The notes under the pieces are model-generated. The model searched no databases. It saw only the letters and a list, made by a program, of their open reading frames with translations, and had not been told where the DNA came from. Shown here piece by piece: positions 17,973 to 27,088 of a stretch of DNA of 64,000 nucleotides; within the stretch, counting starts at the first letter, position 1, and each line of letters begins with the position of its first letter. Both the position numbers and the translations under genes were made by a program. This DNA comes from Saprospiraceae bacterium (lineage in GTDB: Bacteria > Bacteroidota > Bacteroidia > Chitinophagales > Saprospiraceae): assembly GCA_016714895.1 (NCBI GenBank), contig JADKBV010000004.1:310001-374000 (forward strand), given 5' to 3'.

Positions 17973-19793
17973 ATGCACCGATTTCTTTTTCTGTTTTTCT
18001 TTGTTTTTTTATGCGGCTATTCATCCGGTGATGTATATGGCCAGAGCACACAAAAAGCCAATCTTGCCAATGAATACTTCAATACAGGCGAATACGAAAA
18101 AGCCAATGAACTATACCTTTCATTATACAATGAAAACAAAAACAACTATTTTTATTTCGGTAGATATGTTCAGTGTCTGATCGAAATCAACGAGTTGACT
18201 TTGGCAGAAAAAGTAGTGAAAGATGAAATCAAAAAAACGCCGGAACAATTACCGCTTTATATTTCATTAGGAAACATTTACGAACGGGGCGGACAAAAAG
18301 AAAAAGCGGACAAGGAATATGAGAAGACTATTGAAAAATTATCTCCGGATCAGAATCTGATAGCCCAAATAGCCAATTCCTTCAGCCAATTAAATAAACT
18401 GGACCTGGCCATCGCCACGTATTTGAAAGGAGAAAATCTGATTAAAATCAAAAATCTATATACCTACAATCTGGCTGAACTGTACCGAAGAAAAGGCGAT
18501 ATCCCGAATATGATAACATTCAATCTGAAATATCTGAACAATGATATTCAAAGATTGAATACAGTTCAGTCAAATATGCAACGTTACCTGCAAACTGATG
18601 ATTACAAGGAGTTACAAAGTCAGTTGTACGAACTGATTCAAAAAGAACCAAATGACATTACCTACCCCGAAATGTTGCAATGGACCTTTATTACCATCAA
18701 AGATTACAACAAAGCACTGCGACAGGCAAAAGCCCTGGACAGGCAATTTGAAGAAAACGGAGTTCGGGTTTTTAATGTGGCTTACATAGCTTTTAATGAT
18801 GAAGATTATGATAGCGCCATTGATGGTTTTGGGTATATTGCAAACAACCATCCGAAAAATTCAAGTTATTACATTGAATCAAGAAGAGGCCTGCTGAATG
18901 CAAAAAAAGCGAAAGTTATCAGCAAATATGATTATACCACCACTGACCTTCAGAGTTTGCAGGCAGAATATTTGGACTTTTTTACCATAATGGGAAAAAA
19001 TACTCAGACAGCCGGTTTGATGCTGGAGTATGCAGAATTTGAAGCCCTGTACATGAATAATCTTCCTTTGGCGATTGAAACACTTGAGGAACTCAGACAA
19101 TTTGGAGGTATAAGCAAAGAAGCTGTCGCACAGGCAAAACTGAATCTCGCTGATTATTATCTGATGAGTGGAGACCGTTGGGAAGCCAGTCTTCTTTTCA
19201 GTCAGGTAGATAAAGACTTTAAAGAAGGCACTCTTGGCGAATATGCCAGGTACAAAAATGCAAAACTATCATATTATGCCGGTGACTTTGAATGGGCACA
19301 GGAACAGTTTAAAATACTTAAAGGTGCTACTTCAAAACTAATCAGCAACGATGCTATTGATATGTCCGTGTTTATTATGGATAATTTAGGACTTGATACC
19401 ACTGAAACCACTTTGCAAATGTTTGCCAAAGCAGATTTACTCATATTCCAGAATAAACATACGGAAGCCATTGATATTATGGATTCCATAAAAATATTGT
19501 TTCCTGAACATTCTTTGGAAGATGATATTATTTACCTGAAAGCCCAGATATACAAAAAACAAAAGAAAACTGACCTTGCTGTCAACCTTCTCGAAAATCT
19601 TGTTGAAAAATTTCCTGAAGAAATTAAAGCAGACGATGCTTTATTCGAACTTGCAGAATTATATGAAGAAGCAATTCAGGATAAAGAAAAGGCAAAACAA
19701 CTTTATGAAAAAATATTTACGGATTACAGCGGAAGCACTTACGCCGTCGAAGCCAAAAAAAGATACAGAATCCTCAGAGGCGAAAATCTATAG
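17973..19793 (+). CDS. Secreted tetratricopeptide-repeat protein
   Basis: The 606-residue protein has a signal peptide (LFLFFFVFLCG...VYGQ) and many TPR units, for example NEYFNTGEYEKANELYLSLY near the start and ADDALFELAELYEEAIQDKEKA at the end. It follows the 1046-residue outer-membrane protein by 45 bases on the same strand and may be co-transcribed with it. Periplasmic TPR proteins act as scaffolds. Its stop is 6 bases from the end of the convergent small gene. No enzymatic domain is visible. Confidence 0.8.
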   Translation: MHRFLFLFFFVFLCGYSSGDVYGQSTQKANLANEYFNTGEYEKANELYLSLYNENKNNYFYFGRYVQCLIEINELTLAEKVVKDEIKKTPEQLPLYISLGNIYERGGQKEKADKEYEKTIEKLSPDQNLIAQIANSFSQLNKLDLAIATYLKGENLIKIKNLYTYNLAELYRRKGDIPNMITFNLKYLNNDIQRLNTVQSNMQRYLQTDDYKELQSQLYELIQKEPNDITYPEMLQWTFITIKDYNKALRQAKALDRQFEENGVRVFNVAYIAFNDEDYDSAIDGFGYIANNHPKNSSYYIESRRGLLNAKKAKVISKYDYTTTDLQSLQAEYLDFFTIMGKNTQTAGLMLEYAEFEALYMNNLPLAIETLEELRQFGGISKEAVAQAKLNLADYYLMSGDRWEASLLFSQVDKDFKEGTLGEYARYKNAKLSYYAGDFEWAQEQFKILKGATSKLISNDAIDMSVFIMDNLGLDTTETTLQMFAKADLLIFQNKHTEAIDIMDSIKILFPEHSLEDDIIYLKAQIYKKQKKTDLAVNLLENLVEKFPEEIKADDALFELAELYEEAIQDKEKAKQLYEKIFTDYSGSTYAVEAKKRYRILRGENL

Positions 19794-19799
19794 TCTGTA

Positions 19800-19991
19800 T
19801 CAGCTTCTTTTCATTTTTTTACGGTGACTCTTTGAAAAAAGGTTGGATTTTCCTCCTTTAGACTTCATATCAGGGTTATTGTACTTTTCTTCAAGACCAC
19901 AACCTTCTTTTGCCTTACAAGAACTCTGAAATGACAGGGTAATTGTTGCCAATATTAATAATGCGAAAAAACCAAAAGATTTGTATTTCAT
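19800..19991 (-). CDS. Small exported Cys-containing protein (possible lipoprotein)
   Basis: The 63-residue frame opens with ATG and a signal-like segment (GFFALLILATITLSFQSSC). The first Cys could be lipidated, although the residues before it fit a lipobox only weakly. The short tail has a second Cys (KAKEGC) and a very basic C-terminus (Lys/Arg/His-rich). It is convergent with the TPR gene, with almost no spacer. I do not recognise a family; the signal sequence and composition make it more than a chance frame. Confidence 0.55.
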   Translation of the reverse strand: MKYKSFGFFALLILATITLSFQSSCKAKEGCGLEEKYNNPDMKSKGGKSNLFSKSHRKKMKRS

Positions 19992-20191
19992 CTGCCTTTT
20001 TTTAAAAAAACGGTAATTCAGGGTAAATTGTTGTTGTGTAAAATGTCTACTTTACTTTTTGAAATCACTTATTGTATACCCGTTAACAATTCATTAAGAA
20101 CAAATAAATATGTAAAACGTGAAATAAATCATGGAAAACACCGAAATGTACTGCATTTTCGACTAAATTTAAAATTAATTACACATAAGTA

Positions 20192-20221
20192 TTGTAGAAA
20201 TATGAAAAAAACATACATTTG
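20192..20221 (+). promoter_or_regulatory. Bacteroidota-type promoter of the HU gene
   Basis: TTG at 20192-20194 and TACATTTG at 20214-20221 are separated by 19 bases, an exact fit to the -33 TTG / -7 TAnnTTTG pattern. The start codon is 35 bases downstream. Confidence 0.7.
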
Positions 20222-20255
20222 CAGTCTTAATTTTAAACTCATAAATCTTAGAAAA

Positions 20256-20528
20256 ATGAACAAAGGAGATTTAATCAATGCCGTTGCTGAAGCAGCAGGT
20301 ATAACAAAAGCTCAGGCTGGAAATGCTGTTGACGCTGTATTCGGTGGTATTGAAAATTCATTGAAAGCAGGTGATAAAGCTGCATTTGTTGGTTTTGGTA
20401 CGTTTTCAACTGTAAACAAACCTGCAAGAGAAGGAAGAAACCCTTCAACTGGTAAAACCATCAGCATTGCTGCAAAAACTTCCGTTAAGTTTAAAGCAGG
20501 AAAGTCATTGACTGACGCAGTCAACTAA
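20256..20528 (+). CDS. HU family DNA-binding protein
   Basis: The 90-residue protein beginning MNKGDLINAVAEAAG is a full-length HU: helix-turn region, FVGFGTFSTV, the DNA-binding arm with GRNPSTGKT (the intercalating proline) and a C-terminal helix. HU bends and compacts chromosomal DNA as a dimer. A longer open frame upstream is leader, since the promoter at 20192-20221 lies inside it. A strong terminator follows, so it is a single-gene unit. Confidence 0.95.
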   Translation: MNKGDLINAVAEAAGITKAQAGNAVDAVFGGIENSLKAGDKAAFVGFGTFSTVNKPAREGRNPSTGKTISIAAKTSVKFKAGKSLTDAVN

Positions 20529-20560
20529 TATTTCTCTGAAAAGGGAAACGAAAAACAACG

Positions 20561-20589
20561 AAGGCGGTCCAAATGGACCGCCTTTTTTT
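20561..20589 (+). terminator. Intrinsic terminator of the HU gene
   Basis: A perfect 10-bp GC-rich stem (AAGGCGGTCC / GGACCGCCTT) with an AAAT loop is followed by a run of T. It lies 33 bases after the HU stop. Confidence 0.9.
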
Positions 20590-20660
20590 GTTTTAACAAC
20601 ATTTTAGGTAATTTACTACAAAATATTGAGTACAAAAATTACAGTTTAGCGTTATGAATG

Positions 20661-20668
20661 TATATTTG
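20661..20668 (+). promoter_or_regulatory. Putative -7 promoter element upstream of the 20786 gene
   Basis: TATATTTG matches the -7 consensus exactly. No -33 TTG is seen at the usual spacing, and the leader would be about 115 bases, so this is tentative. Confidence 0.3.
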
Positions 20669-20785
20669 TAAAACATTAAAAATATCCTTGCGAATTCAAT
20701 TTAAAAAATATTATTGGTTTATCGTATACAAACCTCATTGATAATTTTTTAATGTGGATTCCATCTGACCCTTAAAAATAATAAG

Positions 20786-21691
20786 ATGAAAACAAATTCC
20801 ATTTTTTACGTATTGATTGTCTTCTTTTTGACATTTCACATTTCCGCTCAGGAAAACCGTGACATAGAAACAGGTATGCCGGGTGATCATTTTAGCCTCG
20901 AAGGAGCCCTCACCTTATTTCAGCAAGCCGACAGTCCGGAAAATTTTGAAAAATCTTTAAACACAGAGGATAATCATATCAATAATCTGGATTTGAACGA
21001 AGATGGTGAGGTAGACTATATCAAAGTAAACGCATGGACAGAAAAAGAAGTTCACGTGTTTGTCCTTCAGGTTGCTGTCTCTGAAACTGAAAATCAGGAT
21101 ATTGCTACCATACAACTGGAAAAAACCGGCAAGGAAGAAGCACAAATCCAAATCATCGGAGATGAGGAAATCTTTGGTGAAGAAACCATAGTGGAACCAT
21201 CCGATGAAGGTTCAATCAAAGAAAATGATGTCAGACGCGGACCCAATCCTGGTTTGTCTGATGATAATTATATAGTTGTAAATGTCTGGACATGGCCTTC
21301 AGTCAGATTTGTGTACACACCTGGTTACAGACCATGGATCTCTCCCTGGAGATGGAGGGTATATCCTAAATGGTGGAGACCTTGGAGACCTATGGCTTAT
21401 CATGTTTACAGACCATTCAAAGTAAGGTATCACGGCCCTAAAGTAAGGGTGGTAACAACGCACAGGTCTGTAACAGCCCGAAATATTTATTCCGGGCGGA
21501 AAGTAAGTTCAAAAACAGTCACAACCCGTTATGCAGGGGCACGATCAAATTATAAAGTGACTAAAACCAAAACCAAAGTTACAGGACCCGCAGGCAATAC
21601 AAAAGTTAAAAAATCAACAACCGTCACCGGTCCGAGAGGCAACTCAGCCACCAAAAAAACAACAAAAGTTAAAAAAAGCAGAAAAGGATAG
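20786..21691 (+). CDS. Secreted protein with acidic N-terminal and Trp/Arg-rich basic C-terminal half
   Basis: This is a 301-residue exported protein of unrecognised family; the signal peptide ends ISAQ. The N-terminal half is acidic and contains LDLNEDGEVDYI, a calcium-loop-like (dockerin/EF-hand-like) sequence. The middle is full of Trp, Pro, Arg and Tyr (the WRPWRP region near residue 195). The last ~100 residues are strongly basic, with repeated Lys-Thr-Thr/Lys-Val-Thr-Gly-Pro phrases. This charge split suggests binding to an anionic polymer or to the cell surface, but that is inference. It stands alone, with a hairpin after its stop. Confidence 0.7.
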   Translation: MKTNSIFYVLIVFFLTFHISAQENRDIETGMPGDHFSLEGALTLFQQADSPENFEKSLNTEDNHINNLDLNEDGEVDYIKVNAWTEKEVHVFVLQVAVSETENQDIATIQLEKTGKEEAQIQIIGDEEIFGEETIVEPSDEGSIKENDVRRGPNPGLSDDNYIVVNVWTWPSVRFVYTPGYRPWISPWRWRVYPKWWRPWRPMAYHVYRPFKVRYHGPKVRVVTTHRSVTARNIYSGRKVSSKTVTTRYAGARSNYKVTKTKTKVTGPAGNTKVKKSTTVTGPRGNSATKKTTKVKKSRKG

Positions 21692-21751
21692 GAAGCTTTT
21701 ATTGATCCGGGTAATGGTTGTTGAGTTGTGAAACTGATAAATGGTTGAAAT

Positions 21752-21773
21752 GTTAAGTTGTTAGTAACTTAAC
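21752..21773. terminator. Hairpin between convergent genes
   Basis: GTTAAGTT (21752-21759) and AACTTAAC (21766-21773) form an 8-bp perfect stem with a 6-base loop, placed between two convergent stops. It is AT-rich with only a short T run, so it is a modest terminator. Confidence 0.45.
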
Positions 21774-21774
21774 T

Positions 21775-22968
21775 TTAATCCCTAAACATGTTTACTCTTA
21801 CAGCTGTCGCATTGTCCAAATAATATCTGCCTTCAGATTCTGTTATATTTTCCAATGCGACCAATCCCGGGTTTTTACCGACTTCAATGGTTCCAAAAAT
21901 GTTTTCATAACCTAAAGCTTCAGCACCATTTTTGGTAGCCCAAATAATAAGTTCCGGAAACGGAACATAAGACGCATATCTTGATATCGTTTTTATCTCT
22001 TCCCATACAGACAATTGCCAATTGCTGGTAAGACTATCTGTACCAATCGTCATTTTGGCTTGTTGATTGAGAAACAAACGATAGTCGGGCAATCTGTTTT
22101 CAATATACAAATTTGCATTGGCACAGGTCGCCCAATACACTTGGTCGGACCATTCATGCGCAGCGATAATTCCTTCCTCAGTCGTTAGTGTATTATGAAC
22201 AAATAAGGTTTTATGTCGGCGATCCAAATGATGGATGGCGTGAAAGATCGGTGATTTTCCAGTTGGTCGGAAATGATCCATCGGAAATCCAAACCCGCCA
22301 AAAAAACCGGGAAATCCTCCTTTTTTATCATAAAACAAAGACATCTCATCCGGCGTTTCTTCATTGTGAATGGATATCGTCTTGAGTCCGGTATTATGCT
22401 CCCGAATCAGATTGTACAATCGTTCGCTTACTGAATACGGTGCATGCGGAACGATACTTTTTTTATTATTTCCCCTTTCATCAAAGTGTTTATAAACCTC
22501 AAAATACTGGTCAAAGGTGGATTCTGCTAAAGATTCCTGCATGAAATCAAACATTTCCACAAAAGTGTAATAGGCTATTTGGCTCCTGTCTTTTACCTCC
22601 TGTGTATCTGTTTTATTGGAAATATCACCTACTGCCACGATACCATTTTGATACATTTCTGCATCCGCCTGTCGGATTGCCTCCTGAATTTCTTCCGGGT
22701 CGGCATCTCTTTTAGTCACCACATTTTTGATAAAAGGAATCAATCCTGTGCCGGTGTCAACCTTGCCTTTCATATGGGACAACTCCAGATGGCAATGTGT
22801 ATTTACAAAACCGGGACAGATGAAACCATCGATGTATTTTACATCAGAATCCGTTTCAGACAACTGATCTATCGAAAGTATGGTACCGTCCTGATGTAAG
22901 GTCAACATGGTATTTTCCCAAATATTTCCGTTGCCGTCAAATATTTTTTTTGCCGTAATTTTGTGCAT
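21775..22968 (-). CDS. Amidohydrolase family protein (SsnA/chlorohydrolase-deaminase type)
   Basis: The 397-residue protein carries the metal-dependent hydrolase pattern: PGFVNTHCHLELSH (the HxH pair), HAPYSVS, SIHNEET, LFVHNTLT and the catalytic IGTDSLTSN aspartate. The C-terminus closes with GTIEVGKNPGLVAL. The closest groups are guanine/aminodeoxyfutalosine/cytosine-type deaminases and chlorohydrolases; the substrate cannot be read from the motifs. It follows the DUF1015 gene by 12 bases on the same strand, so the two are an operon. Confidence 0.85.
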   Translation of the reverse strand: MHKITAKKIFDGNGNIWENTMLTLHQDGTILSIDQLSETDSDVKYIDGFICPGFVNTHCHLELSHMKGKVDTGTGLIPFIKNVVTKRDADPEEIQEAIRQADAEMYQNGIVAVGDISNKTDTQEVKDRSQIAYYTFVEMFDFMQESLAESTFDQYFEVYKHFDERGNNKKSIVPHAPYSVSERLYNLIREHNTGLKTISIHNEETPDEMSLFYDKKGGFPGFFGGFGFPMDHFRPTGKSPIFHAIHHLDRRHKTLFVHNTLTTEEGIIAAHEWSDQVYWATCANANLYIENRLPDYRLFLNQQAKMTIGTDSLTSNWQLSVWEEIKTISRYASYVPFPELIIWATKNGAEALGYENIFGTIEVGKNPGLVALENITESEGRYYLDNATAVRVNMFRD

Positions 22969-22980
22969 GAAATAAAGTGT

Positions 22981-24096
22981 TTAAACGATTTCTTTTACCA
23001 ATAAACCATTTTTAATCCTTGGTTCAAACCAGGTACTTTTGGGTGGAAGATACTTTCCATCATCAGAAAAAGCCACGACTTCTTTTATATCAACCGGAAA
23101 AATACAAATTCCGACGAGATTCGGATTTTTATTAACTTCCTTAACCAAAGAGGTAATACCTGATTTGCCTTCAAAGTACTGAACGAGTTTTGTCGTCCTC
23201 ACATCTTTGATCTGAAGGATTTTTTCCATAATCAGATGATTCACCAATGAAGCATCCAATACCGTTTTTTGTGATTTTAGCTCAGCTTCAATATACTTTT
23301 TTTTCCATTTCAGAACAAACCACTCCTTTTGGATATACATAGTACATTCAAACTTATTTTTGGGTTTTCGCCCTGTTTTTATGGGTTTGACCGTGGCAAA
23401 AACCGACAACAATGAGATAAATTTTGCAGGCGACATAATGGAAAATACATCTACTACCCTGTTGTAATCATATATCTTCAATTGGTCAAAAGCAAAATAA
23501 CAGGAAAGAATAGCCGATGCATCAGGATCCTTACCTTCCAGATGATGTTTCTGCAACAATCTGATGGTGGTGGATGACCTGTGATGGCCGTCTGCAATAT
23601 AGAGGGATTCTACTTTTTCGGCAAAAAGACCAACCAAAAAAAGAATGTCTTTTTCCCGGCTGACAGTCCATATTTTGTGGTATTCATTTTCACTTTTCAG
23701 GTAAAATTGAATCAGAGGTTCTTCTTTTGTAGAAATGGATTGCAGAAATGTAGAAATTTCTTCGTTGGGTTCATGTGTCAGCAAGACCGGTTTGATCATG
23801 GCTTTTCTCATGAGCATGAGTTGCATGATGTGTTGTTCTCTCTCCGCGATGGTGTTTTCGTGACCCAGGATTTTATTTTCTTCAAAATCCCTGATGTCAT
23901 GACATCCGATCAATCCGAGATGTTTGTTAAACGGATTGGATATTTCGTATACGTACAAAGCTTTTTGTCCGTTTTTTTTGAAAAAACCTGCCTTTTTAAA
24001 TTCGAGATATTGGTTGCTTGCTTCATCAAAAAACAATTCGGGTGAGGATATCAGCTCACTGTTGGGATAAAAAGCATCAAATGGGAGAATTCTCAT
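22981..24096 (-). CDS. DUF1015 family protein
   Basis: The 371-residue protein has the DUF1015 marks: RILPFDAFYPN at the N-terminus, GHENTIAEREQHI in place of the usual HE-T block, and the strongly conserved YIADGHHRSSTTIRLL near the middle. The family has no established activity and is sometimes annotated as SpoOJ/ParA-associated or as an HTH protein without good evidence. It precedes the amidohydrolase in a two-gene operon. Confidence 0.85.
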   Translation of the reverse strand: MRILPFDAFYPNSELISSPELFFDEASNQYLEFKKAGFFKKNGQKALYVYEISNPFNKHLGLIGCHDIRDFEENKILGHENTIAEREQHIMQLMLMRKAMIKPVLLTHEPNEEISTFLQSISTKEEPLIQFYLKSENEYHKIWTVSREKDILFLVGLFAEKVESLYIADGHHRSSTTIRLLQKHHLEGKDPDASAILSCYFAFDQLKIYDYNRVVDVFSIMSPAKFISLLSVFATVKPIKTGRKPKNKFECTMYIQKEWFVLKWKKKYIEAELKSQKTVLDASLVNHLIMEKILQIKDVRTTKLVQYFEGKSGITSLVKEVNKNPNLVGICIFPVDIKEVVAFSDDGKYLPPKSTWFEPRIKNGLLVKEIV

Positions 24097-24489
24097 GATT
24101 CAGTCTTAAGGAGGTAAAGTTACGGAATATTTATGGAAAAAGAGAAGATAAAAAAGACTTGCATTTCAAAATGTTCAAAAGCAATGCTAAGATATTTATG
24201 AAAAAATTTTTTCGCAAAAACGCCTTTCTTCAGCCTTTTTGTTTCGCCGGACATTCAAATTTGTATTGATAATTTGTAAGAACCAATTTGTTTTTTTTGC
24301 ATTCGGAAATACCGATAAACGCTTAACCCTAAAACTTCAACAGTCATATTAAATTATTTACCTGTATTAATGTTTAAACATAGATTTTTAAAATAATTGT
24401 CTCTGTCACGTCTTATTTTATGATTTTTATAGCCAAAACGGACCGTTTATTACCAAATAAATGGTAAAATTGTAAGTTCAAAATATTTT
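24097..24489. other. Intergenic region between divergent genes
   Basis: This AT-rich region of 393 bases holds the promoters of the DUF1015 operon and the T9SS gene. TAACTTTA (minus strand, near 24115) is one base off the -7 consensus. I see only a 32-codon frame at 24171-24269, which has no coding character. Confidence 0.4.
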
Positions 24490-25455
24490 ATGATGAAAAC
24501 AAAATCCATCTTATCCATTTTATGTGTACTACTTTTTTGCGGGTCTTTGTTTGGCAAAAGTGAAGTTTCGTCTGTCTTCAAAAATCAGGGATTATTTACA
24601 GATACCACAGATATGAGCGGTTTTAGTGTGTGGAGATACGCAGGAGTCAGAGAATTCACCTCTCCTCCCTGGGTTATTGAAGTAAAGGTGATAGGAGACA
24701 CCCTGATCGATGGAAAATTATGCAGAGTATTAGGTTCCTGGTTTGAAGGGATTTTTCAGGAAGACAGTCCGCTGCCTGTTTATTATAAAGACAACCGTAT
24801 GACTTTTTATGAAGACGGACAGTTCTGGCCCATGTATGATTTTAACCTGAATGTCGGAGATACGATGTTAACGTATTTAAGTAAAAATGCCCATACATAT
24901 TCAGTATTAGGTGGACATCAGGATTTAACAGATCAACTTAGGCTTAAAAATCCCTATAGATTGGTGATAGAAAAGATTGACACTGTTTTAACATCGAATG
25001 GAAGTAAATTGAAAAGATTCACAACAGATCATGAAACTGAAATCGGACTGGGGGAAGTAGTTGAGAACATAGGTTCAGAACATGGCCTTTCAGGTATTTT
25101 TATTGGTCATATAGCATATGTTGGTTGGTATGAATTTCTCTGTTACAAAAACGAATCCTTCATCTACCCTGATGAAAATTCATGTTCACCCACTTCTTCT
25201 TCGGATGTGGATAAATATAATTTCATCCTTTCGCCCAATCCGGTTTCGGATTTTCTGGAGGTAAACACTGGTGAGTACATTCCTGAAAAGGGTACGATCC
25301 GTTTTTTTGATGTCACCGGCAAACATTTGCACAACCAACCGATAAACGATGGCAAAAATATAATCACCATGGACTTTTTACAGCCCGGTATGTATTTTTG
25401 GTCAGTTGAAGACAAAGGTGTACGGATCAGTGACGGAAAACTGGTCAAAATGTGA
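24490..25455 (+). CDS. Secreted protein with T9SS sorting domain
   Basis: The 321-residue protein has a signal peptide (ILSILCVLLFCGSLFG) and a C-terminal T9SS type A domain starting FILSPNPVSDFLEV and ending in Lys-Leu-Val-Lys-Met. The ~220 residues between contain no domain I recognise; they include VIEVKVIGDTLIDGKLCRVLGSW and MYDFNLNVGDTML, a pattern seen in many secreted Bacteroidota proteins of unknown function. Translation may begin at either of the two adjacent ATGs. It forms a single-gene unit. Confidence 0.8.
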   Translation: MMKTKSILSILCVLLFCGSLFGKSEVSSVFKNQGLFTDTTDMSGFSVWRYAGVREFTSPPWVIEVKVIGDTLIDGKLCRVLGSWFEGIFQEDSPLPVYYKDNRMTFYEDGQFWPMYDFNLNVGDTMLTYLSKNAHTYSVLGGHQDLTDQLRLKNPYRLVIEKIDTVLTSNGSKLKRFTTDHETEIGLGEVVENIGSEHGLSGIFIGHIAYVGWYEFLCYKNESFIYPDENSCSPTSSSDVDKYNFILSPNPVSDFLEVNTGEYIPEKGTIRFFDVTGKHLHNQPINDGKNIITMDFLQPGMYFWSVEDKGVRISDGKLVKM

Positions 25456-25569
25456 AGAACATCAGAATATTGTTGATAGATTCGTTTACATAACCCGGTT
25501 ATGATTATGTCTCTTTACAATTATTCATCATTCTTACCGGATCAAAGAAACTTATTTTATACAATTTTA

Positions 25570-25577
25570 TACCTTTG
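25570..25577 (+). promoter_or_regulatory. Putative -7 promoter element of the TPR gene
   Basis: TACCTTTG matches the -7 consensus exactly and ends 17 bases before the start at 25595. No clear -33 TTG is visible. Confidence 0.5.
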
Positions 25578-25594
25578 TTCTTTCGACCATCTGT

Positions 25595-26311
25595 ATGAAT
25601 AGAAATTTTTTGATCATCCTTTGTCATTGTATGCTGCTTTCGGGTGGTCTTATCAGTCAGAATGTTTCGGATTTATTAAAAAGTGGTCAGCAAAAATTTG
25701 ATGCCGGAAATTATACTGAATCTGTCCTTGATTACACAACAGCCATTGAACTGGAAAAAAACAATGAAGTCATCTACTACAAAAGAGCTAATGCCAGATT
25801 CAAACAACAAAAATTTACCGAATCCATGAGAGACTATAATAAAGCTATCGAAATACGGCCTAATTATGCCGATGCTTTTTTTAACAGAGGAATATTAAAA
25901 CATTCCTTAAAAGATTTCGAAGGTGCGGAAAATGATTTTACAAAAGTTATAAAGTTCAGAAAAAAGGATAAAGAAGGGTACTACAACAGAGGAGTTATGT
26001 TTTTTAATCAAAAAAAATATACTGAAGCAAAAAAGGATTTTAAAAAAGCCTTTACATTGGATATTTATTATGCAGCAGCTTATTATGGAGCCGGTGTTAC
26101 ACATCATTATACAGGCAACTTTTCAAAAGCCCTTTCAAACTATACCATGTCAATTCATCTGGATCCCAACAACTGTTCAGCATATTTCAGCAGAGCAATG
26201 GTCTATTTCAAAAGAAAAAAATACGACCCGGCTTGTTCTGATTTCGAATCTGCAGAAGCATTAGGATGTGACAGAGCTTGTGATTATATAGAAAAATATT
26301 GCCGGCAATAA
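25595..26311 (+). CDS. Secreted tetratricopeptide-repeat protein
   Basis: The 238-residue protein has an N-terminal signal sequence and six 34-residue TPRs in tandem with well-kept Tyr/Ala/Gly positions (AIELEKNNEVIYYKRANARF; AIEIRPNYADAFFNRGI; SIHLDPNNCSAYFSRAM). It ends with a Cys-containing stretch, ALGCDRACDYIEKYC. TPR arrays mediate protein-protein contacts, probably in the periplasm here. Its stop lies 15 bases from the end of the convergent response regulator gene. Confidence 0.85.
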   Translation: MNRNFLIILCHCMLLSGGLISQNVSDLLKSGQQKFDAGNYTESVLDYTTAIELEKNNEVIYYKRANARFKQQKFTESMRDYNKAIEIRPNYADAFFNRGILKHSLKDFEGAENDFTKVIKFRKKDKEGYYNRGVMFFNQKKYTEAKKDFKKAFTLDIYYAAAYYGAGVTHHYTGNFSKALSNYTMSIHLDPNNCSAYFSRAMVYFKRKKYDPACSDFESAEALGCDRACDYIEKYCRQ

Positions 26312-26326
26312 ACTGAAATCAGGGAT

Positions 26327-26965
26327 CTATAACCTGAATATTCCGTTTTTAATTGCATAAAGGACCAATCCAACCCTTGATCTGACCTGTAGTTTTTCAA
26401 ATAGGGAGTCGCGGTATCCGTCAATGGTTTTTGGGCTCAGGTGCATATCATCTGCTATTTCTTTATATGTTTTTTCTGTACAGATCAGCTGCAAAAAAGT
26501 GATTTCCTTCTCCTTTAAATCAATTTTATTCGGCGACTTTTTATGCAGGGCAGATATCAAAGTTTGGGTCAGTTTTTCACTGTGGTAGTAACCTATTTTT
26601 ATGATATCATCCAGTGCTTTTAACAGTATTTGGGGTGTTATGTCTTTGAGCAGGTACCCTTTGATACCCATTTTGATCAATTCGAGCATCATTTGATCGT
26701 CATCCTGCATAGTCAGTACCATAACAGGAATGTCAGGATAATTTTTGGTTAGCCATGCCATGGACTCCAAACCATTCATGACCGGCATATTGATGTCAAG
26801 GAGAATCAGGTCAGGTTTGGTCAGTTGTTGATCCTGAAGCTTAAAAATCAGCTCTCTGCCGTTTTGTAGACATTGTGCCACATGATATGAATCAAACTGA
26901 TTAATCAGTATTTCAAGTGAATTACTGAATAAAGCATGATCATCGACAATATAAACCTGATACAT
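26327..26965 (-). CDS. NarL/FixJ-type response regulator
   Basis: The 212-residue protein has a receiver domain with the phospho-acceptor Asp in LILLDINMPVMNG and the conserved Lys in YLLKDITP. A LuxR-type helix-turn-helix follows at the C-terminus (ICTEKTYKEIADDMHLSPKTIDGYR). It lies 123 bases downstream of a HisKA_3 kinase on the same strand, the standard partner for this class, so the pair forms a two-component system. The target genes are unknown. Confidence 0.9.
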   Translation of the reverse strand: MYQVYIVDDHALFSNSLEILINQFDSYHVAQCLQNGRELIFKLQDQQLTKPDLILLDINMPVMNGLESMAWLTKNYPDIPVMVLTMQDDDQMMLELIKMGIKGYLLKDITPQILLKALDDIIKIGYYHSEKLTQTLISALHKKSPNKIDLKEKEITFLQLICTEKTYKEIADDMHLSPKTIDGYRDSLFEKLQVRSRVGLVLYAIKNGIFRL

Positions 26966-27088
26966 TTTATATATTTTTAAATCCTTATAATGTCATTCGC
27001 CTCATACATACCTGTTGAAGGTGTTCAAAATGTAAATATATTATATTCATGGCAAACTGTTCATAAGTTGTTATATTATTTACTTTTG

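Noticed and set aside
23581..24045. 154-codon plus-strand frame inside the DUF1015 gene
   Set aside because: It is antisense to a conserved family and has an unusual Phe-rich composition.
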